The notes below the pieces were generated by a model. That model saw only the letters and a program-made list of their open reading frames with translations. It was not told where the DNA came from and did not search any database. A DNA stretch of 64,000 nt from JALSHZ01 sp964614535 (lineage in GTDB: Bacteria > Pseudomonadota > Gammaproteobacteria > UWMA-0217). How positions within the stretch are numbered: the first letter of the stretch is position 1; every line of letters begins with the position of its first letter. The DNA lies in contig CAZTOZ010000022.1 in the NCBI GenBank assembly GCA_964614535.1, forward strand, positions 9,615 to 73,614, given 5' to 3'. The translations under genes were made by a program, and so were the position numbers. Of this stretch, positions 27,485 through 36,433 are shown one piece after another.

Positions 27485-27946
27485 ATGCTGGCCTATCGCT
27501 TGGTCAAGAGACGCTACGCCAGCGATCCGCTCGATCCCGCCGGCGCGCGGCGCTATGGCGGCCGCTGGAACAGCAAGGGGATCGACGCCCTCTACGCCGC
27601 CGACAGCATCGCCCTCGCCATCCTCGAAATCCTCGTCCACCTGCGCGACGACACTCTGCTCGCCCACTACCTGCTCTGCCGTCTCGACATTCCCGACGAG
27701 GCCATCATGCGGCTGGCCGACGACGAACTGCCGTCCGACTGGCGACAAAACCCGCCGCCCGCCTCGACGCAGCGCATCGGCGACCAGTGGCTGGAGCAAC
27801 ATCTGGCCGTCGCCCTGCTGGTGCCCAGCACCGTCGTCCCCCAGCAATACAACCTGCTCATCGACCCCGGACACCCCGACTTTACGGCCATCGCCGCCGA
27901 TGCCGCCTGCGAGCCGTTCCCGCTCGATCCCCGACTCGGCTGCTGA
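27485..27946 (+). CDS. RES-domain toxin (NAD-degrading)
   Basis: A 153-residue RES-domain protein; characterised members such as MbcT and Res degrade cellular NAD+. The defining residues are visible: Arg27 in YGGRWNSKG, Glu48 in ILEILVH, and Ser115 in LLVPSTVVPQQYNLLIDP, together with Tyr38 in ALYAAD. The protein is full length with no frameshift, so the toxin should be active and must be held by the antitoxin encoded 12 bp upstream. Confidence 0.92.
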   Translation: MLAYRLVKRRYASDPLDPAGARRYGGRWNSKGIDALYAADSIALAILEILVHLRDDTLLAHYLLCRLDIPDEAIMRLADDELPSDWRQNPPPASTQRIGDQWLEQHLAVALLVPSTVVPQQYNLLIDPGHPDFTAIAADAACEPFPLDPRLGC

Positions 27947-27976
27947 GCGGGCGCCACCACCCGCCGCCCGGCGCCA

Positions 27977-28657
27977 CTACCGTTGATGAGTGACCCGGTT
28001 GCGGAGATAGACCGGCAAGGCCTGTTCGGGGGGAACGCACTCGCCACGCCCGAAGGCAACGACGGCCAGCCGGGCGATGGTGGCCGCATCGGGCAACGCC
28101 TCGGGGTCGATGCTGCCCGGCGCGGCGCCGAGCCGCTCGATCAGCGCATCACCACAGGCCCGCCAGCCGCTGCCGGCGCCATGCCAGCCCGCAGGGTCTT
28201 CTAACCGCGGCACCCGCCCGGGCGGCAGCACCTGTTCCGCGCCGTCGAGCGCGGCCAATCCGGCCTCGTCCCGGCGGTAGGCAGCCCAATAGACCTCCCC
28301 CATCCGCGCATCGAGCGCGCAGGCGACCGCTTCGGCCCCCCGTTCGTCGATGGCGGCCTGGGCGATGGCGGCGAGCGTCGAAACCGGAACGGCCGGCAGG
28401 CCGGCGGCCCAGGCCAACCCCTGGGCGGTGGCGGTGGCGATCCGCACCCCGGTGAACGAACCGGGCCCGCGGCCGAAGGCGATGGCGTCGAGTGCCGTGA
28501 CGGCCAACCCGGCCTCGTCGAGCACGGCATCGACCATCGGCAGCAACAACTCGGTGTGACGGCGTGGCGCCAGTTCGTGACGGGCGATGGTGTCGCCGTC
28601 GATCCAGAGCGCGGCGGAGCAGGCTTCGGTGGCGGTGTCGATGGCGAGAATCTTCAT
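27977..28657 (-). CDS. tsaB: tRNA t6A modification protein TsaB
   Basis: The TsaB (YeaZ) partner of TsaD in making N6-threonylcarbamoyladenosine at position 37 of ANN-decoding tRNAs. The 226-residue protein has the ASKHA N-terminal strand MKILAIDTATEACSAAL, LLPMVDAVL, and GRGPGSFTGVRIATATAQGLA. It starts 3 bp after the end of yoaA and is probably co-transcribed with it, a conserved pairing in gammaproteobacteria. Confidence 0.95.
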   Translation of the reverse strand: MKILAIDTATEACSAALWIDGDTIARHELAPRRHTELLLPMVDAVLDEAGLAVTALDAIAFGRGPGSFTGVRIATATAQGLAWAAGLPAVPVSTLAAIAQAAIDERGAEAVACALDARMGEVYWAAYRRDEAGLAALDGAEQVLPPGRVPRLEDPAGWHGAGSGWRACGDALIERLGAAPGSIDPEALPDAATIARLAVVAFGRGECVPPEQALPVYLRNRVTHQR

Positions 28658-28660
28658 CTG

Positions 28661-30607
28661 TCAGGCTTCGAGGTTTTCGAGGAATCGGATGGCATCGTCG
28701 AGATCGCGGGTTCGCGGCATCTTCGGCAGACTGTCGAGAAAGCGCCGGCCGTAGGGCTTGGTGGTGAGGCGCGGATCGCAGAGCACCAGCAGACCATGGT
28801 CGTCGACACCGCGTATCAGCCGCCCCGCCCCTTGCTTGAGACCGATCACGGCCTGCGGCAGCTGATAGTCCATAAATGGATTGCCACCGCGTTTCTTCAG
28901 CGCTTCGAGCCGCGCCTCCATCACCGGATCGCCCGGCGAGGCGAACGGCAGCTTGTCGATGATGACACAGGAGAGCGCCGCGCCCCGCACGTCCACCCCC
29001 TCCCAGAAGCCGCTGGTGCCGAGCAGCACTGCATCGCCGGCGGCCCGGAAGCGGTCGATCAAATCCTGCCGGGGCGCCTCCCCCTGCACCAGCAGCTCCC
29101 GTTCGAGGCGGTCCCGCAACAGGGCCTGCGCCTCCCGCAGCGCTCGATGGCTGGTGAACAGCAGAAACACGCCGCCGCTGCCAGCCCCGATCAGCCGCAA
29201 CGCCAGCTCACAAACCTTGCCGGTATACCCCGGCTCGAACGGCGGCGGCAGCCCCTCGGGCAGCAGCATCAGCACGTTGTTCTCATAGTCGAACGGACTC
29301 TCCCACTGGCCGCTGGTGAAATCCTCCAGCCCCAGCCGCCGGGTGAAGTGGCCGAAGTCCCGCCCCACCGCCAGCGTCGCCGAGGTGAAGATCCAGGCGG
29401 CGTCGAACCGCGTCATCTGTTTGCGAAAGGTATCGGCCACGTCGAACGGGGTGTCGTTGAGGACGAAGCCCTGGCGGCTGGTCTCGAGCCACTGGATCCG
29501 CTCCTCCTGCGCCGTCTCCAGCGCCTTGGCCTGGGCCAGCAGCAGCTGGGCGCGGCGAAAGCAGACCTGCAATCCCTGGCTCCTCGTCGCCGCCGCCTCG
29601 AGATTGGCGACCAACGCCTCCAGGGCGTCGTGCAGCGCCCGCCAGGCGGTCTCGACGGAGGCTCGCCGCAGCATCGGCATCCAGGCGGCCCGGCGCGGCT
29701 GCGTGCCCAGCGTGAGGCGAAAGCGGTTGACCGCCACCGGCAGCACATCGGCCGCCTCGATCAGATCGGGCATGTCGGGGGCTTCGGTCCGGGCCTCGAA
29801 CAGACTGTCGCGGGCCAGATCCTGTAGCTGCCGGCTCGACAGCGAATCGCCGAAGAAGCGGATCGCCGTCTCCGGCAACTGGTGCGCCTCATCGATGACG
29901 ATGGCATCGGCCACCGGCAGCAGCTCGCCAAAGCCGACGTCCTTGAGCGCCAGATCGGCACAGAACAGATGGTGATTGATGACCACCAGATCGGCCTCGT
30001 GCGCCGCCTTGCGTGCCCGCACGACGAAGCAGTTGCCGTAGTCGGGGCACTCCTGGCCGAGGCAATTCTCCACGGTGGAGGTGACGCTCGGCCAGATCGG
30101 ATGATCCTCGGCCACCAGCGGGAAATCGACCCGGTCGCCGGAGTCGGTGACACGGCGCCAGTCGTCCAGTTCCCGCAGCAGGCGGAAGTCGCGATGGCCT
30201 CGCTGGCGCGAGCCCTGCAACGCCTGCTCCAGCCGGTGCAGACAGAGGTAGTTGGCCCGCCCTTTCAGCAGCACCGCCTCGACACGCAGATCCAGCGCCC
30301 CGAGCAACGTCGGCAGATCCTTGCGAAAAAGCTGGTCCTGGAGGTGTTTGGTGCCGGTGGAGACGATCACCTTGCCAGCGGCATGCAGCGCCGGCACGAG
30401 ATAGGCAAAGGTCTTGCCGATGCCGGTGCCCGCCTCGGCCACCAGCACCTGGCGTGCATCCAGCGCCTGTTGCACCGCCGCGGCCATGGCGAGCTGACCG
30501 GCTCGCACGGCATAGCCGGGGATGTGACGGCTCAGCCGCCCCTGTTCACCCAGCAGCGCATCGATGTCGGTGTCCGCGACGTGGTTGGCGGCCGCCTCCC
30601 GGCTCAT
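28661..30607 (-). CDS. yoaA: DinG-family iron-sulfur DNA helicase YoaA
   Basis: An XPD-like 5'-3' DNA helicase, 648 residues. Walker A is EAGTGIGKT (58-66), and the DEAH box is VIDEAHQLPE. Four cysteines (C122, C182, C187 and C193) sit in the XPD-type position for a [4Fe-4S] cluster. C-terminal motifs include LLFTSHRALREAQ, GTSGFWEGVDVRG and QGAGRLIRG. E. coli YoaA works with HolC in repair at damaged replication forks. It is followed immediately by tsaB and preceded by the LpoP-like and mrcB genes on the same strand. Confidence 0.92.
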   Translation of the reverse strand: MSREAAANHVADTDIDALLGEQGRLSRHIPGYAVRAGQLAMAAAVQQALDARQVLVAEAGTGIGKTFAYLVPALHAAGKVIVSTGTKHLQDQLFRKDLPTLLGALDLRVEAVLLKGRANYLCLHRLEQALQGSRQRGHRDFRLLRELDDWRRVTDSGDRVDFPLVAEDHPIWPSVTSTVENCLGQECPDYGNCFVVRARKAAHEADLVVINHHLFCADLALKDVGFGELLPVADAIVIDEAHQLPETAIRFFGDSLSSRQLQDLARDSLFEARTEAPDMPDLIEAADVLPVAVNRFRLTLGTQPRRAAWMPMLRRASVETAWRALHDALEALVANLEAAATRSQGLQVCFRRAQLLLAQAKALETAQEERIQWLETSRQGFVLNDTPFDVADTFRKQMTRFDAAWIFTSATLAVGRDFGHFTRRLGLEDFTSGQWESPFDYENNVLMLLPEGLPPPFEPGYTGKVCELALRLIGAGSGGVFLLFTSHRALREAQALLRDRLERELLVQGEAPRQDLIDRFRAAGDAVLLGTSGFWEGVDVRGAALSCVIIDKLPFASPGDPVMEARLEALKKRGGNPFMDYQLPQAVIGLKQGAGRLIRGVDDHGLLVLCDPRLTTKPYGRRFLDSLPKMPRTRDLDDAIRFLENLEA

Positions 30608-30617
30608 CGCAGGCTGC

Positions 30618-31253
30618 TCAGCGCCCGAAGCCGGTGGTGTATTGCAGCATCTTGTCCAGCGCGCGCCGGGCCCCGGCCTCGTCCCCGCGGGCGCGGCGCG
30701 CCTCGGCGACGATCTTCCAGTTGTCGGCGATCATCCCGGGCCGGCCACGGGCCAGCGCAATGGCTTTCTTCGCCATCGACTCGGCCTGCCCGTAACGCCC
30801 CTGCTGCAGCCGGATGCGGGCCAGCCTCTGCCACAGCGCCGCATCCTTCGGCGCAATCCGCAGGCCCCGCTCGACGCTGGCGGCGGCGCGGTCGAGCTGC
30901 CCGCTGGCGGCAAGGTCGTCGGCCCGGGCCAGCAGGCTGACCACCACTGGATTGTCCGACGCGGGCCGGGCCGGCTCATCGACCGGCGCCTCGGCCGCTG
31001 CCGTGGAGGTCGGCGGCATCGGCTCCGGCTGCGGCAACGCCTGTGGACGTAGCACTTCGCCCCGCTCCAGCGGCATCGTCTGCACCTCCGGTTCCGGCTC
31101 GGCCCGGTCCGGCGGCGGCGATGGACGCACCGGCGGCTCGGCCGGCCCCGGCCGGGGAATGCGGGTCTGCGTCGCCGTCGGCCCCGCACAGCCGGCGAGC
31201 ACCGCCAGCACCAGCAGCAACGCCATCATCGCTCTCAACGTAAGGTTCCCCAT
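30618..31253 (-). CDS. TPR lipoprotein, probable LpoP-like activator of PBP1b
   Basis: A 211-residue protein with a lipoprotein signal peptide ending in the lipobox LAGC (Cys22), a long Pro/Glu-rich linker (about 25-100) and tetratricopeptide repeats (about 103-205: LLARADDLAASGQLDRAAAS, ALWQRLARIRLQQGRYGQA). This is the layout of LpoP, the outer-membrane lipoprotein of Pseudomonas that activates the cell-wall synthase PBP1b and is encoded next to its gene. Here it overlaps the 3' end of mrcB by 19 bp. Assignment rests on architecture and position, not on a confident sequence match. Confidence 0.78.
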   Translation of the reverse strand: MGNLTLRAMMALLLVLAVLAGCAGPTATQTRIPRPGPAEPPVRPSPPPDRAEPEPEVQTMPLERGEVLRPQALPQPEPMPPTSTAAAEAPVDEPARPASDNPVVVSLLARADDLAASGQLDRAAASVERGLRIAPKDAALWQRLARIRLQQGRYGQAESMAKKAIALARGRPGMIADNWKIVAEARRARGDEAGARRALDKMLQYTTGFGR

Positions 31254-33628
31254 GTTCTCTTGCCACCTCGCGGTATCGCGGTATTGGTCGTGGTCGTACT
31301 GAAGACGCGGCGGTTGCCGGCCGCCGGCGCCGCCTCCTCCGGCACCGGCTCCAGCGCGTCACAATCCAGCCGGGGCGGCAGCACCGAACCAGGCAGAAAC
31401 GGCAGCCAGACGCCATCGCCACACTGGCCGTCGGTCAACAGACCACGTTCGATATCAGCCATGGCCCATTGTACGTCATCGGGTTCCACCGGCGTGAGTG
31501 GCGCGCTATCGAGCTTGCCGATGGCCGCCGCCCAGAGCCGCAACGCCCCGGAGGATCCGGTCAGCCCGGTGGATCGGTTGTCGTCGCGGCCGACCCACGC
31601 CACCGCCACGTGCTCGCCGGTGAAGCCGGCAAACCAGCTGTCGCGCAGATCGTTGGTGGTGCCGGTCTTGCCCGCCACCGTCAGCGTCGGTGGCAGCAGC
31701 CACTGCAAGGCCCGCGCCGTGCCACGCTCGGTCACCTGCTGCAACGCCGTGGTGAGCAGGAACACCGGCTCCGGCGGCACCACCTGCTCCACCTCCAGCG
31801 GGTAACGCTGCAGCGTCTCCCCCTGCTGATCGACGACGGCGAGAATCGCCCGCAGCGGCGTGCGGTAGCCGTTGGCGGCAATGGTCTGATACATCTGCAA
31901 CGCCTCCACGGGAGGAACCTCCAGCGCGCCCAGCAACATCGACGGATAGGGATTGATGCGGGCGCCGATGCCGAGCCGGCGCAACGTCCGCACCACGTTG
32001 TCGATGCCCAGCTGCAAGCCGAGGCGCACCGTGGCGATGTTGTAGGAGTGAACCAGCGCGCTGATCAGGGTGACGTTCTCGTGGTAGGCGTGATCGTAGT
32101 TGCCTGGCGCCCACTGGTCGCCATTGGGCAACTCCAGCACCAGTTCGGAGTCGTCCAGCGGCGTCAACAGGTTGTAGAGCCGCGGCTGGGCCAACGCGGT
32201 GAGGTAGATGGCCGGCTTGACCATCGAGCCGATCGGTCGCTTCATGTCCAGCGTGCGGTTGAACCCGGCATAGCGTGGATCACGCCCGCCCACCGAGGCC
32301 AGCACCTCGCCCTGATCGACCGACGCCACCATCATCGCCGCCTGCAGGCTGCCGGATTCCAGGCCACGATCCTTTTCGATCTTCGCCAGCCGTTCGACCA
32401 CCGCCTGCTCGGTGCGGAACTGGATCTCCGGGTCCAGCGTGGTGAACACCACCAGCCCTTCGCTCTGCAGATCCTCATCGCGATAGTCTCGACGCAGCTG
32501 GCGCCGCACCAGGTCGAGAAAGGCCGGGTAGCGGGTGACGCTGGACGGCGCCTTGCGGGTGACACCCAGCGGCCGGTTCGTCAGGATCTCCGCGGCCTCG
32601 GGATCGAGGTCGCCATCACGCACCAACACCTGGATGACGATGTCGCGCCGCGCGCGGGCGCGTTGGGGGTGGCGGCGCGGATCGAAGTAGGAGGCGCCCT
32701 TGGCCATTCCCACCAACAGCAGAATCTGCTCAGGCGCCAGCTCCGACAGGGCGCGCTGAAAGTAGAACTGGCTGGCCAGCCCAAAACCGTGCACCGCCCG
32801 GGCACCATCCTGGCCGAGATAGATCTCGTTGAGATAGGCCTCGAGAATCTCGTCCTTGTCGTAGTGCCACTCCAGCAGCAGCGCCATCACCGCTTCGTTG
32901 AGCTTGCGGATCAAGGTCTTCTCGTTGGAGAGAAAGAAGTTCTTCACCAGCTGCTGGGTCAACGTGCTGCCGCCCTGCACGGTGCGCCCGGCCCGCAGGT
33001 TGGCGATCATGGCGCGAACGATCGAGGTGGGACGCACGCCATGATGCTCGTAGAAGGCCTTGTCCTCGACCTTCAGCAGCGCCTTCACCAGCAACGGCGG
33101 CACCTCCTCCAGCTTGACCAGCAGGCGGTCCTCGTTGTGGCGCGGATAGATATTGGCGATGCGTACCGGCTCCAGCCGGTAGAGCGCCAGTGCCTTGCCA
33201 TCGGCGTCCTCCAGCGCGGTGATCCGGCCATCGCCCAGGCGGATGCGGATGCGTCGCGCCGGCCGTTGTTCGTCGGGAAAGGTAAAGCTGCGGGTATAGA
33301 TCTCGAACCGTCCGCCCCGCTGGCGGTATTCCCCCGGCTTGCGCACCGCATGCACTTCGAGATAGCCGAGCCATTCCAGCTGCCGCTTCAGCGCCGCTGG
33401 CGTCAGCGCCCGCCCGGGATAGAGCTCGGTGGGCCGCGCATAGACCCGCGCCGGCAGCGCCCAGCGATTGCCCTCGAAACGGCTGGTGACGGTCTTGTCC
33501 AGCTTCCACACCCAAGGCACGCCGACCACCAGCCCCAGCAGCAGCGCAATCAGCGCCAGCCACAGCAGCAGGCGCCGGAACGAGAACCGGCGGCGACGGC
33601 GGGGGGATGTCTTGCGGGATTGACTCAT
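31235..33628 (-). CDS. mrcB: Penicillin-binding protein 1B
   Basis: A bifunctional peptidoglycan glycosyltransferase/transpeptidase of 797 residues. It has a basic cytoplasmic tail (SRKTSPRRRRRFSFRR), one transmembrane helix (about 20-42), a UB2H-like region (about 60-150), a GT51 domain (VEDKAFYEHHG, GGSTLTQQLVKNFF), and a transpeptidase domain with the catalytic SxxK in RPIGSMVKP, SYN and KTGTTNDLRDSWF. The UB2H domain is the Lpo docking site in E. coli, which fits the lipoprotein gene overlapping its end. It is divergent from the kinase-like gene at 33771. Confidence 0.95.
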   Translation of the reverse strand: MSQSRKTSPRRRRRFSFRRLLLWLALIALLLGLVVGVPWVWKLDKTVTSRFEGNRWALPARVYARPTELYPGRALTPAALKRQLEWLGYLEVHAVRKPGEYRQRGGRFEIYTRSFTFPDEQRPARRIRIRLGDGRITALEDADGKALALYRLEPVRIANIYPRHNEDRLLVKLEEVPPLLVKALLKVEDKAFYEHHGVRPTSIVRAMIANLRAGRTVQGGSTLTQQLVKNFFLSNEKTLIRKLNEAVMALLLEWHYDKDEILEAYLNEIYLGQDGARAVHGFGLASQFYFQRALSELAPEQILLLVGMAKGASYFDPRRHPQRARARRDIVIQVLVRDGDLDPEAAEILTNRPLGVTRKAPSSVTRYPAFLDLVRRQLRRDYRDEDLQSEGLVVFTTLDPEIQFRTEQAVVERLAKIEKDRGLESGSLQAAMMVASVDQGEVLASVGGRDPRYAGFNRTLDMKRPIGSMVKPAIYLTALAQPRLYNLLTPLDDSELVLELPNGDQWAPGNYDHAYHENVTLISALVHSYNIATVRLGLQLGIDNVVRTLRRLGIGARINPYPSMLLGALEVPPVEALQMYQTIAANGYRTPLRAILAVVDQQGETLQRYPLEVEQVVPPEPVFLLTTALQQVTERGTARALQWLLPPTLTVAGKTGTTNDLRDSWFAGFTGEHVAVAWVGRDDNRSTGLTGSSGALRLWAAAIGKLDSAPLTPVEPDDVQWAMADIERGLLTDGQCGDGVWLPFLPGSVLPPRLDCDALEPVPEEAAPAAGNRRVFSTTTTNTAIPRGGKRTWGTLR

Positions 33629-33770
33629 GGGGCCGGATACGAAGCGGCGCGCTTTTGAGCGCCTGTGGGGAGTAGTCTATCATTGCCCGCGCGACCGGCC
33701 GGGCGGACACCGGCATCGTTCATCGGATTCACAGGGCCGCCATCGGCCAATCAACAAGGGCGACATCATA

Positions 33771-35339
33771 ATGGAGATCTCCAACCTCGAACAGCACGGA
33801 CGACTGGTCCGGGCGCTGATGGAACAGAAACCCTTCCCCCACGCCGGCGACGACGTCGAGCTGCTGGAGACCCACATCTCGTCGGTGCTGCTGGCCGGCG
33901 ACTACGCCTACAAGATCAAGAAACCGCTCGATTTCGGTTTTCTCAACTTCCTCTCACTGGCCGACCGCCGACACTTTTGCGAGGAGGAGATCCGCCTCAA
34001 CCGCCGTCTGGCACCGCAGATCTACCTGGAGGCGGTGCCGATCACCGGCAGCCTCGACACCCCCCGGCTCGACGGCGACGGCGCGCCGATCGAATATGCG
34101 GTCAAGATGCGGCGTTTCGACCAGAGCCGATTGCTCGACAGGCTGCTGGCCGCCGGTGCGCTGGGCAACGACATCATCGACGCCATCGCCGACATCGTCG
34201 CCGACTTTCATGCCGGCGCGGCGATCGCCGGCGACGACAGCCCGCTGGGCACGCCCGAGTCGGTGTGGGCACCGGTGGCCCAGAACTTCGAACAGATCCG
34301 CCCCCTGCTGAGCGACCCCGCCCAACTGGATCAGCTCGACCGGCTGGAGGCGTGGTCCGAGGGCGAATACCGCCGCATCGAACCGCTGCTGGCACGGCGC
34401 AAGGCCGGCGGCTTCATCCGTGAATGCCACGGTGACATGCATCTGGGCAATATCACCTTGGTCGATGGCGAGGTGGTGATCTTCGACGGCATCGAATTCA
34501 ACGACGAGTTCCGCTGGATCGACGTCATCAGCGAGATGGCGTTTCTGACGATGGACCTGACCGACCGGGGCCAGCCGGCGATGGCACAACGGCTGATGAA
34601 CCGCTACATCGAAAACACCGGGGACTACGACGGCCTGGCCCTGTTGCGCTTCTACCAGGTCTATCGCGCGCTGGTACGCGCCAAGATCGCCGGTTTCCGG
34701 CTGGCGCAGACGCTCTCCGACGAAGAACGCGCCGAGGTCAGCGCCGCCTACCAGAGTTACAGCGATCTGGCCGAATCGTTCACCGCCGGAACGACGCCCC
34801 GGATCGTGCTGATGCGCGGCGTCTCCGCCAGCGGCAAGAGCTGGCTCAGCCAGGCACTGCTCGAAAAGAGCGGCGCCTACCGCATCCGCTCCGACCGCGA
34901 GCGTAAGCGGCTGTTCGCCGGCCAGGCGGCGGCCGGGGAACTCAACGCCGGCCTCTATGCGCCGGCGCTGACGGAGAAAACCTACGACCGGCTGCTGACC
35001 CTGACGCACACCGTCACCGATGCCGGCTACCCCGTCGTCGTCGATGCCACTTTTCTGCGGCAGGCACAGATCGCGCCGTTTGCCCGTTTCGCCCGTGACG
35101 CGGGCATCCCGCTCACCGTAATCACCACCACCGCCGACCGCGAGGTGCTGGAAGCCCGGCTGCAACAGCGCCGGCGGGAGAAGGACAACATCTCCGACGC
35201 CGACCGCGACGTCCTCCAGCACCAACTCTCCCAGATCGAGCCCGTACCCGACGACCTCCACGCCATCGACGTCGATACCGGCGAACCGATCGACATCGAC
35301 GCGCTGGTGGCCCGAATCGACGAGGGATCCTCCCGATGA
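33771..35339 (+). CDS. Fusion of aminoglycoside-phosphotransferase-like and AAA_33 kinase domains
   Basis: A 522-residue cytoplasmic protein. The N-terminal APH-like domain (about 30-330) has the catalytic HGDMHLGN (220-227) and metal-binding FDGIEFN (238-244). The C-terminal nucleotide kinase domain has a P-loop GVSASGKS (350-357) and VVDATFLRQAQ. This two-domain architecture is widespread in proteobacteria, but the substrates are not known; it is unlikely to be an antibiotic-resistance enzyme. The start at 33771 is preceded by AAGGG. The following gene overlaps its stop by four bases. Confidence 0.85.
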   Translation: MEISNLEQHGRLVRALMEQKPFPHAGDDVELLETHISSVLLAGDYAYKIKKPLDFGFLNFLSLADRRHFCEEEIRLNRRLAPQIYLEAVPITGSLDTPRLDGDGAPIEYAVKMRRFDQSRLLDRLLAAGALGNDIIDAIADIVADFHAGAAIAGDDSPLGTPESVWAPVAQNFEQIRPLLSDPAQLDQLDRLEAWSEGEYRRIEPLLARRKAGGFIRECHGDMHLGNITLVDGEVVIFDGIEFNDEFRWIDVISEMAFLTMDLTDRGQPAMAQRLMNRYIENTGDYDGLALLRFYQVYRALVRAKIAGFRLAQTLSDEERAEVSAAYQSYSDLAESFTAGTTPRIVLMRGVSASGKSWLSQALLEKSGAYRIRSDRERKRLFAGQAAAGELNAGLYAPALTEKTYDRLLTLTHTVTDAGYPVVVDATFLRQAQIAPFARFARDAGIPLTVITTTADREVLEARLQQRRREKDNISDADRDVLQHQLSQIEPVPDDLHAIDVDTGEPIDIDALVARIDEGSSR

Positions 35340-36130
35340 TGCCACGCACCGCCACCCTGCTGCTCGTCCTGACCGCCACAACCGCGAGCGCCGACACCGT
35401 CATCCATTTCAAGACCAACGCCCCCGGCTCCCCCGAGCAAATGGCGATCAAGGGCGACAAGGTGCTGATCCTGTCACCACAGCGCGAAGGCCGCTTCGTC
35501 ATGGACACCGCCACCGAAACCGTCACCATGATCGACGATCGGGAAAAGCGTTATTTTCAGATCGACAGCCAAACCGTCGAGCAGACCACCGGCATGGTGG
35601 AGATGATGCGCCAGGCCATGCTCGCCCAACTGAAGAACCTGCCACCCGAACAGCGGAAAATGATGGAAGAACGCCTCGGCATCACCCCCGAAGCCACGCC
35701 CCCGCTACCGACGATCGAAATCAGACCGACCACGAGCAAGATCAAGGTCAATGGCGTCCCCTGCACCCTCACCGACATCGTCACCGACCGGCGCAAGACC
35801 GCCGAAGCCTGCGTCGCCACCCCGAAGGCCGCCGGCATCAGCGACACCGACTACGCCACGATGCAGAAAATGTTTCGCATCTCGCGCAAACTCGCAGAAA
35901 AAACCCGCCACATGACCGGTCCCGCCGCCGGAGAATTCGCCCAATCCCTCGCCCCCGAACTCGACGGCTTCCCGATGGAGGTCAAAGACCTCACCAACGG
36001 CAATCACGTCATCGTCAGCAAGATCGAAACCAGAAAACTGAAAACCAGCGACTTCCTGCCCGGCGCCGGCTACCAGAAAATCAATCCGCTGCAGGAAATG
36101 CAACGATTGATGGGTGACGGGAAGAGATAG
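35336..36130 (+). CDS. Exported protein, DUF4412-like
   Basis: A 264-residue protein with a signal peptide (RTATLLLVLTATTASA, cleaved near residue 19-20). The mature part begins DTVIHFKTNAPGSPEQMAIKGDKVLI and resembles DUF4412-type periplasmic proteins in its early beta strands. A Met-rich helical stretch (MVEMMRQAMLAQLKNLPPEQRKMMEERLG) and a cysteine pair (C139 and C154) follow. ATGA overlap with the upstream kinase-like gene indicates translational coupling. Function is unknown. Confidence 0.72.
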   Translation: MMPRTATLLLVLTATTASADTVIHFKTNAPGSPEQMAIKGDKVLILSPQREGRFVMDTATETVTMIDDREKRYFQIDSQTVEQTTGMVEMMRQAMLAQLKNLPPEQRKMMEERLGITPEATPPLPTIEIRPTTSKIKVNGVPCTLTDIVTDRRKTAEACVATPKAAGISDTDYATMQKMFRISRKLAEKTRHMTGPAAGEFAQSLAPELDGFPMEVKDLTNGNHVIVSKIETRKLKTSDFLPGAGYQKINPLQEMQRLMGDGKR

Positions 36131-36433
36131 CGGCCCAAGACATGGCGGCAACCCCGGTCATACCAACCGTCGCCAGCACGGCAATACCGCCGACCTGCCG
36201 TCACCCCGGCACGCCACTGCGCTGACACCACTCCCCGCCACAGGTGCCAGCAAAGAGCGGCACGGGAGCGGCTTTCGATTGCATCGCGATTTTTCGACGA
36301 GAAAACACAGGATTCCCACCCGGCGCGAGCGGCAGAGAAGAACGCTGCGATCGACGAGGCGCAAAACCGGTACCACCGACGATGCCACGAAACCACGGAA
36401 TGTCGGGCAGCTTACGCCATGCCGACCCACGGC
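36131..36433. other. Intergenic region without recognised features
   Basis: A 303-bp gap between convergent genes. No terminator hairpin with a T-run, no plausible gene and no repeat was found. Confidence 0.55.

Noticed and set aside
31469..33658. 729-codon open frame opposite mrcB
   Set aside because: Antisense to PBP1b with no domain signature; the product is rich in Gln, His and Arg, as expected for a shadow frame.
33771..35339. Reading the APH-like domain as an aminoglycoside-resistance gene
   Set aside because: The fusion with a C-terminal AAA_33 kinase is a common housekeeping architecture in proteobacteria and is not a known resistance determinant.
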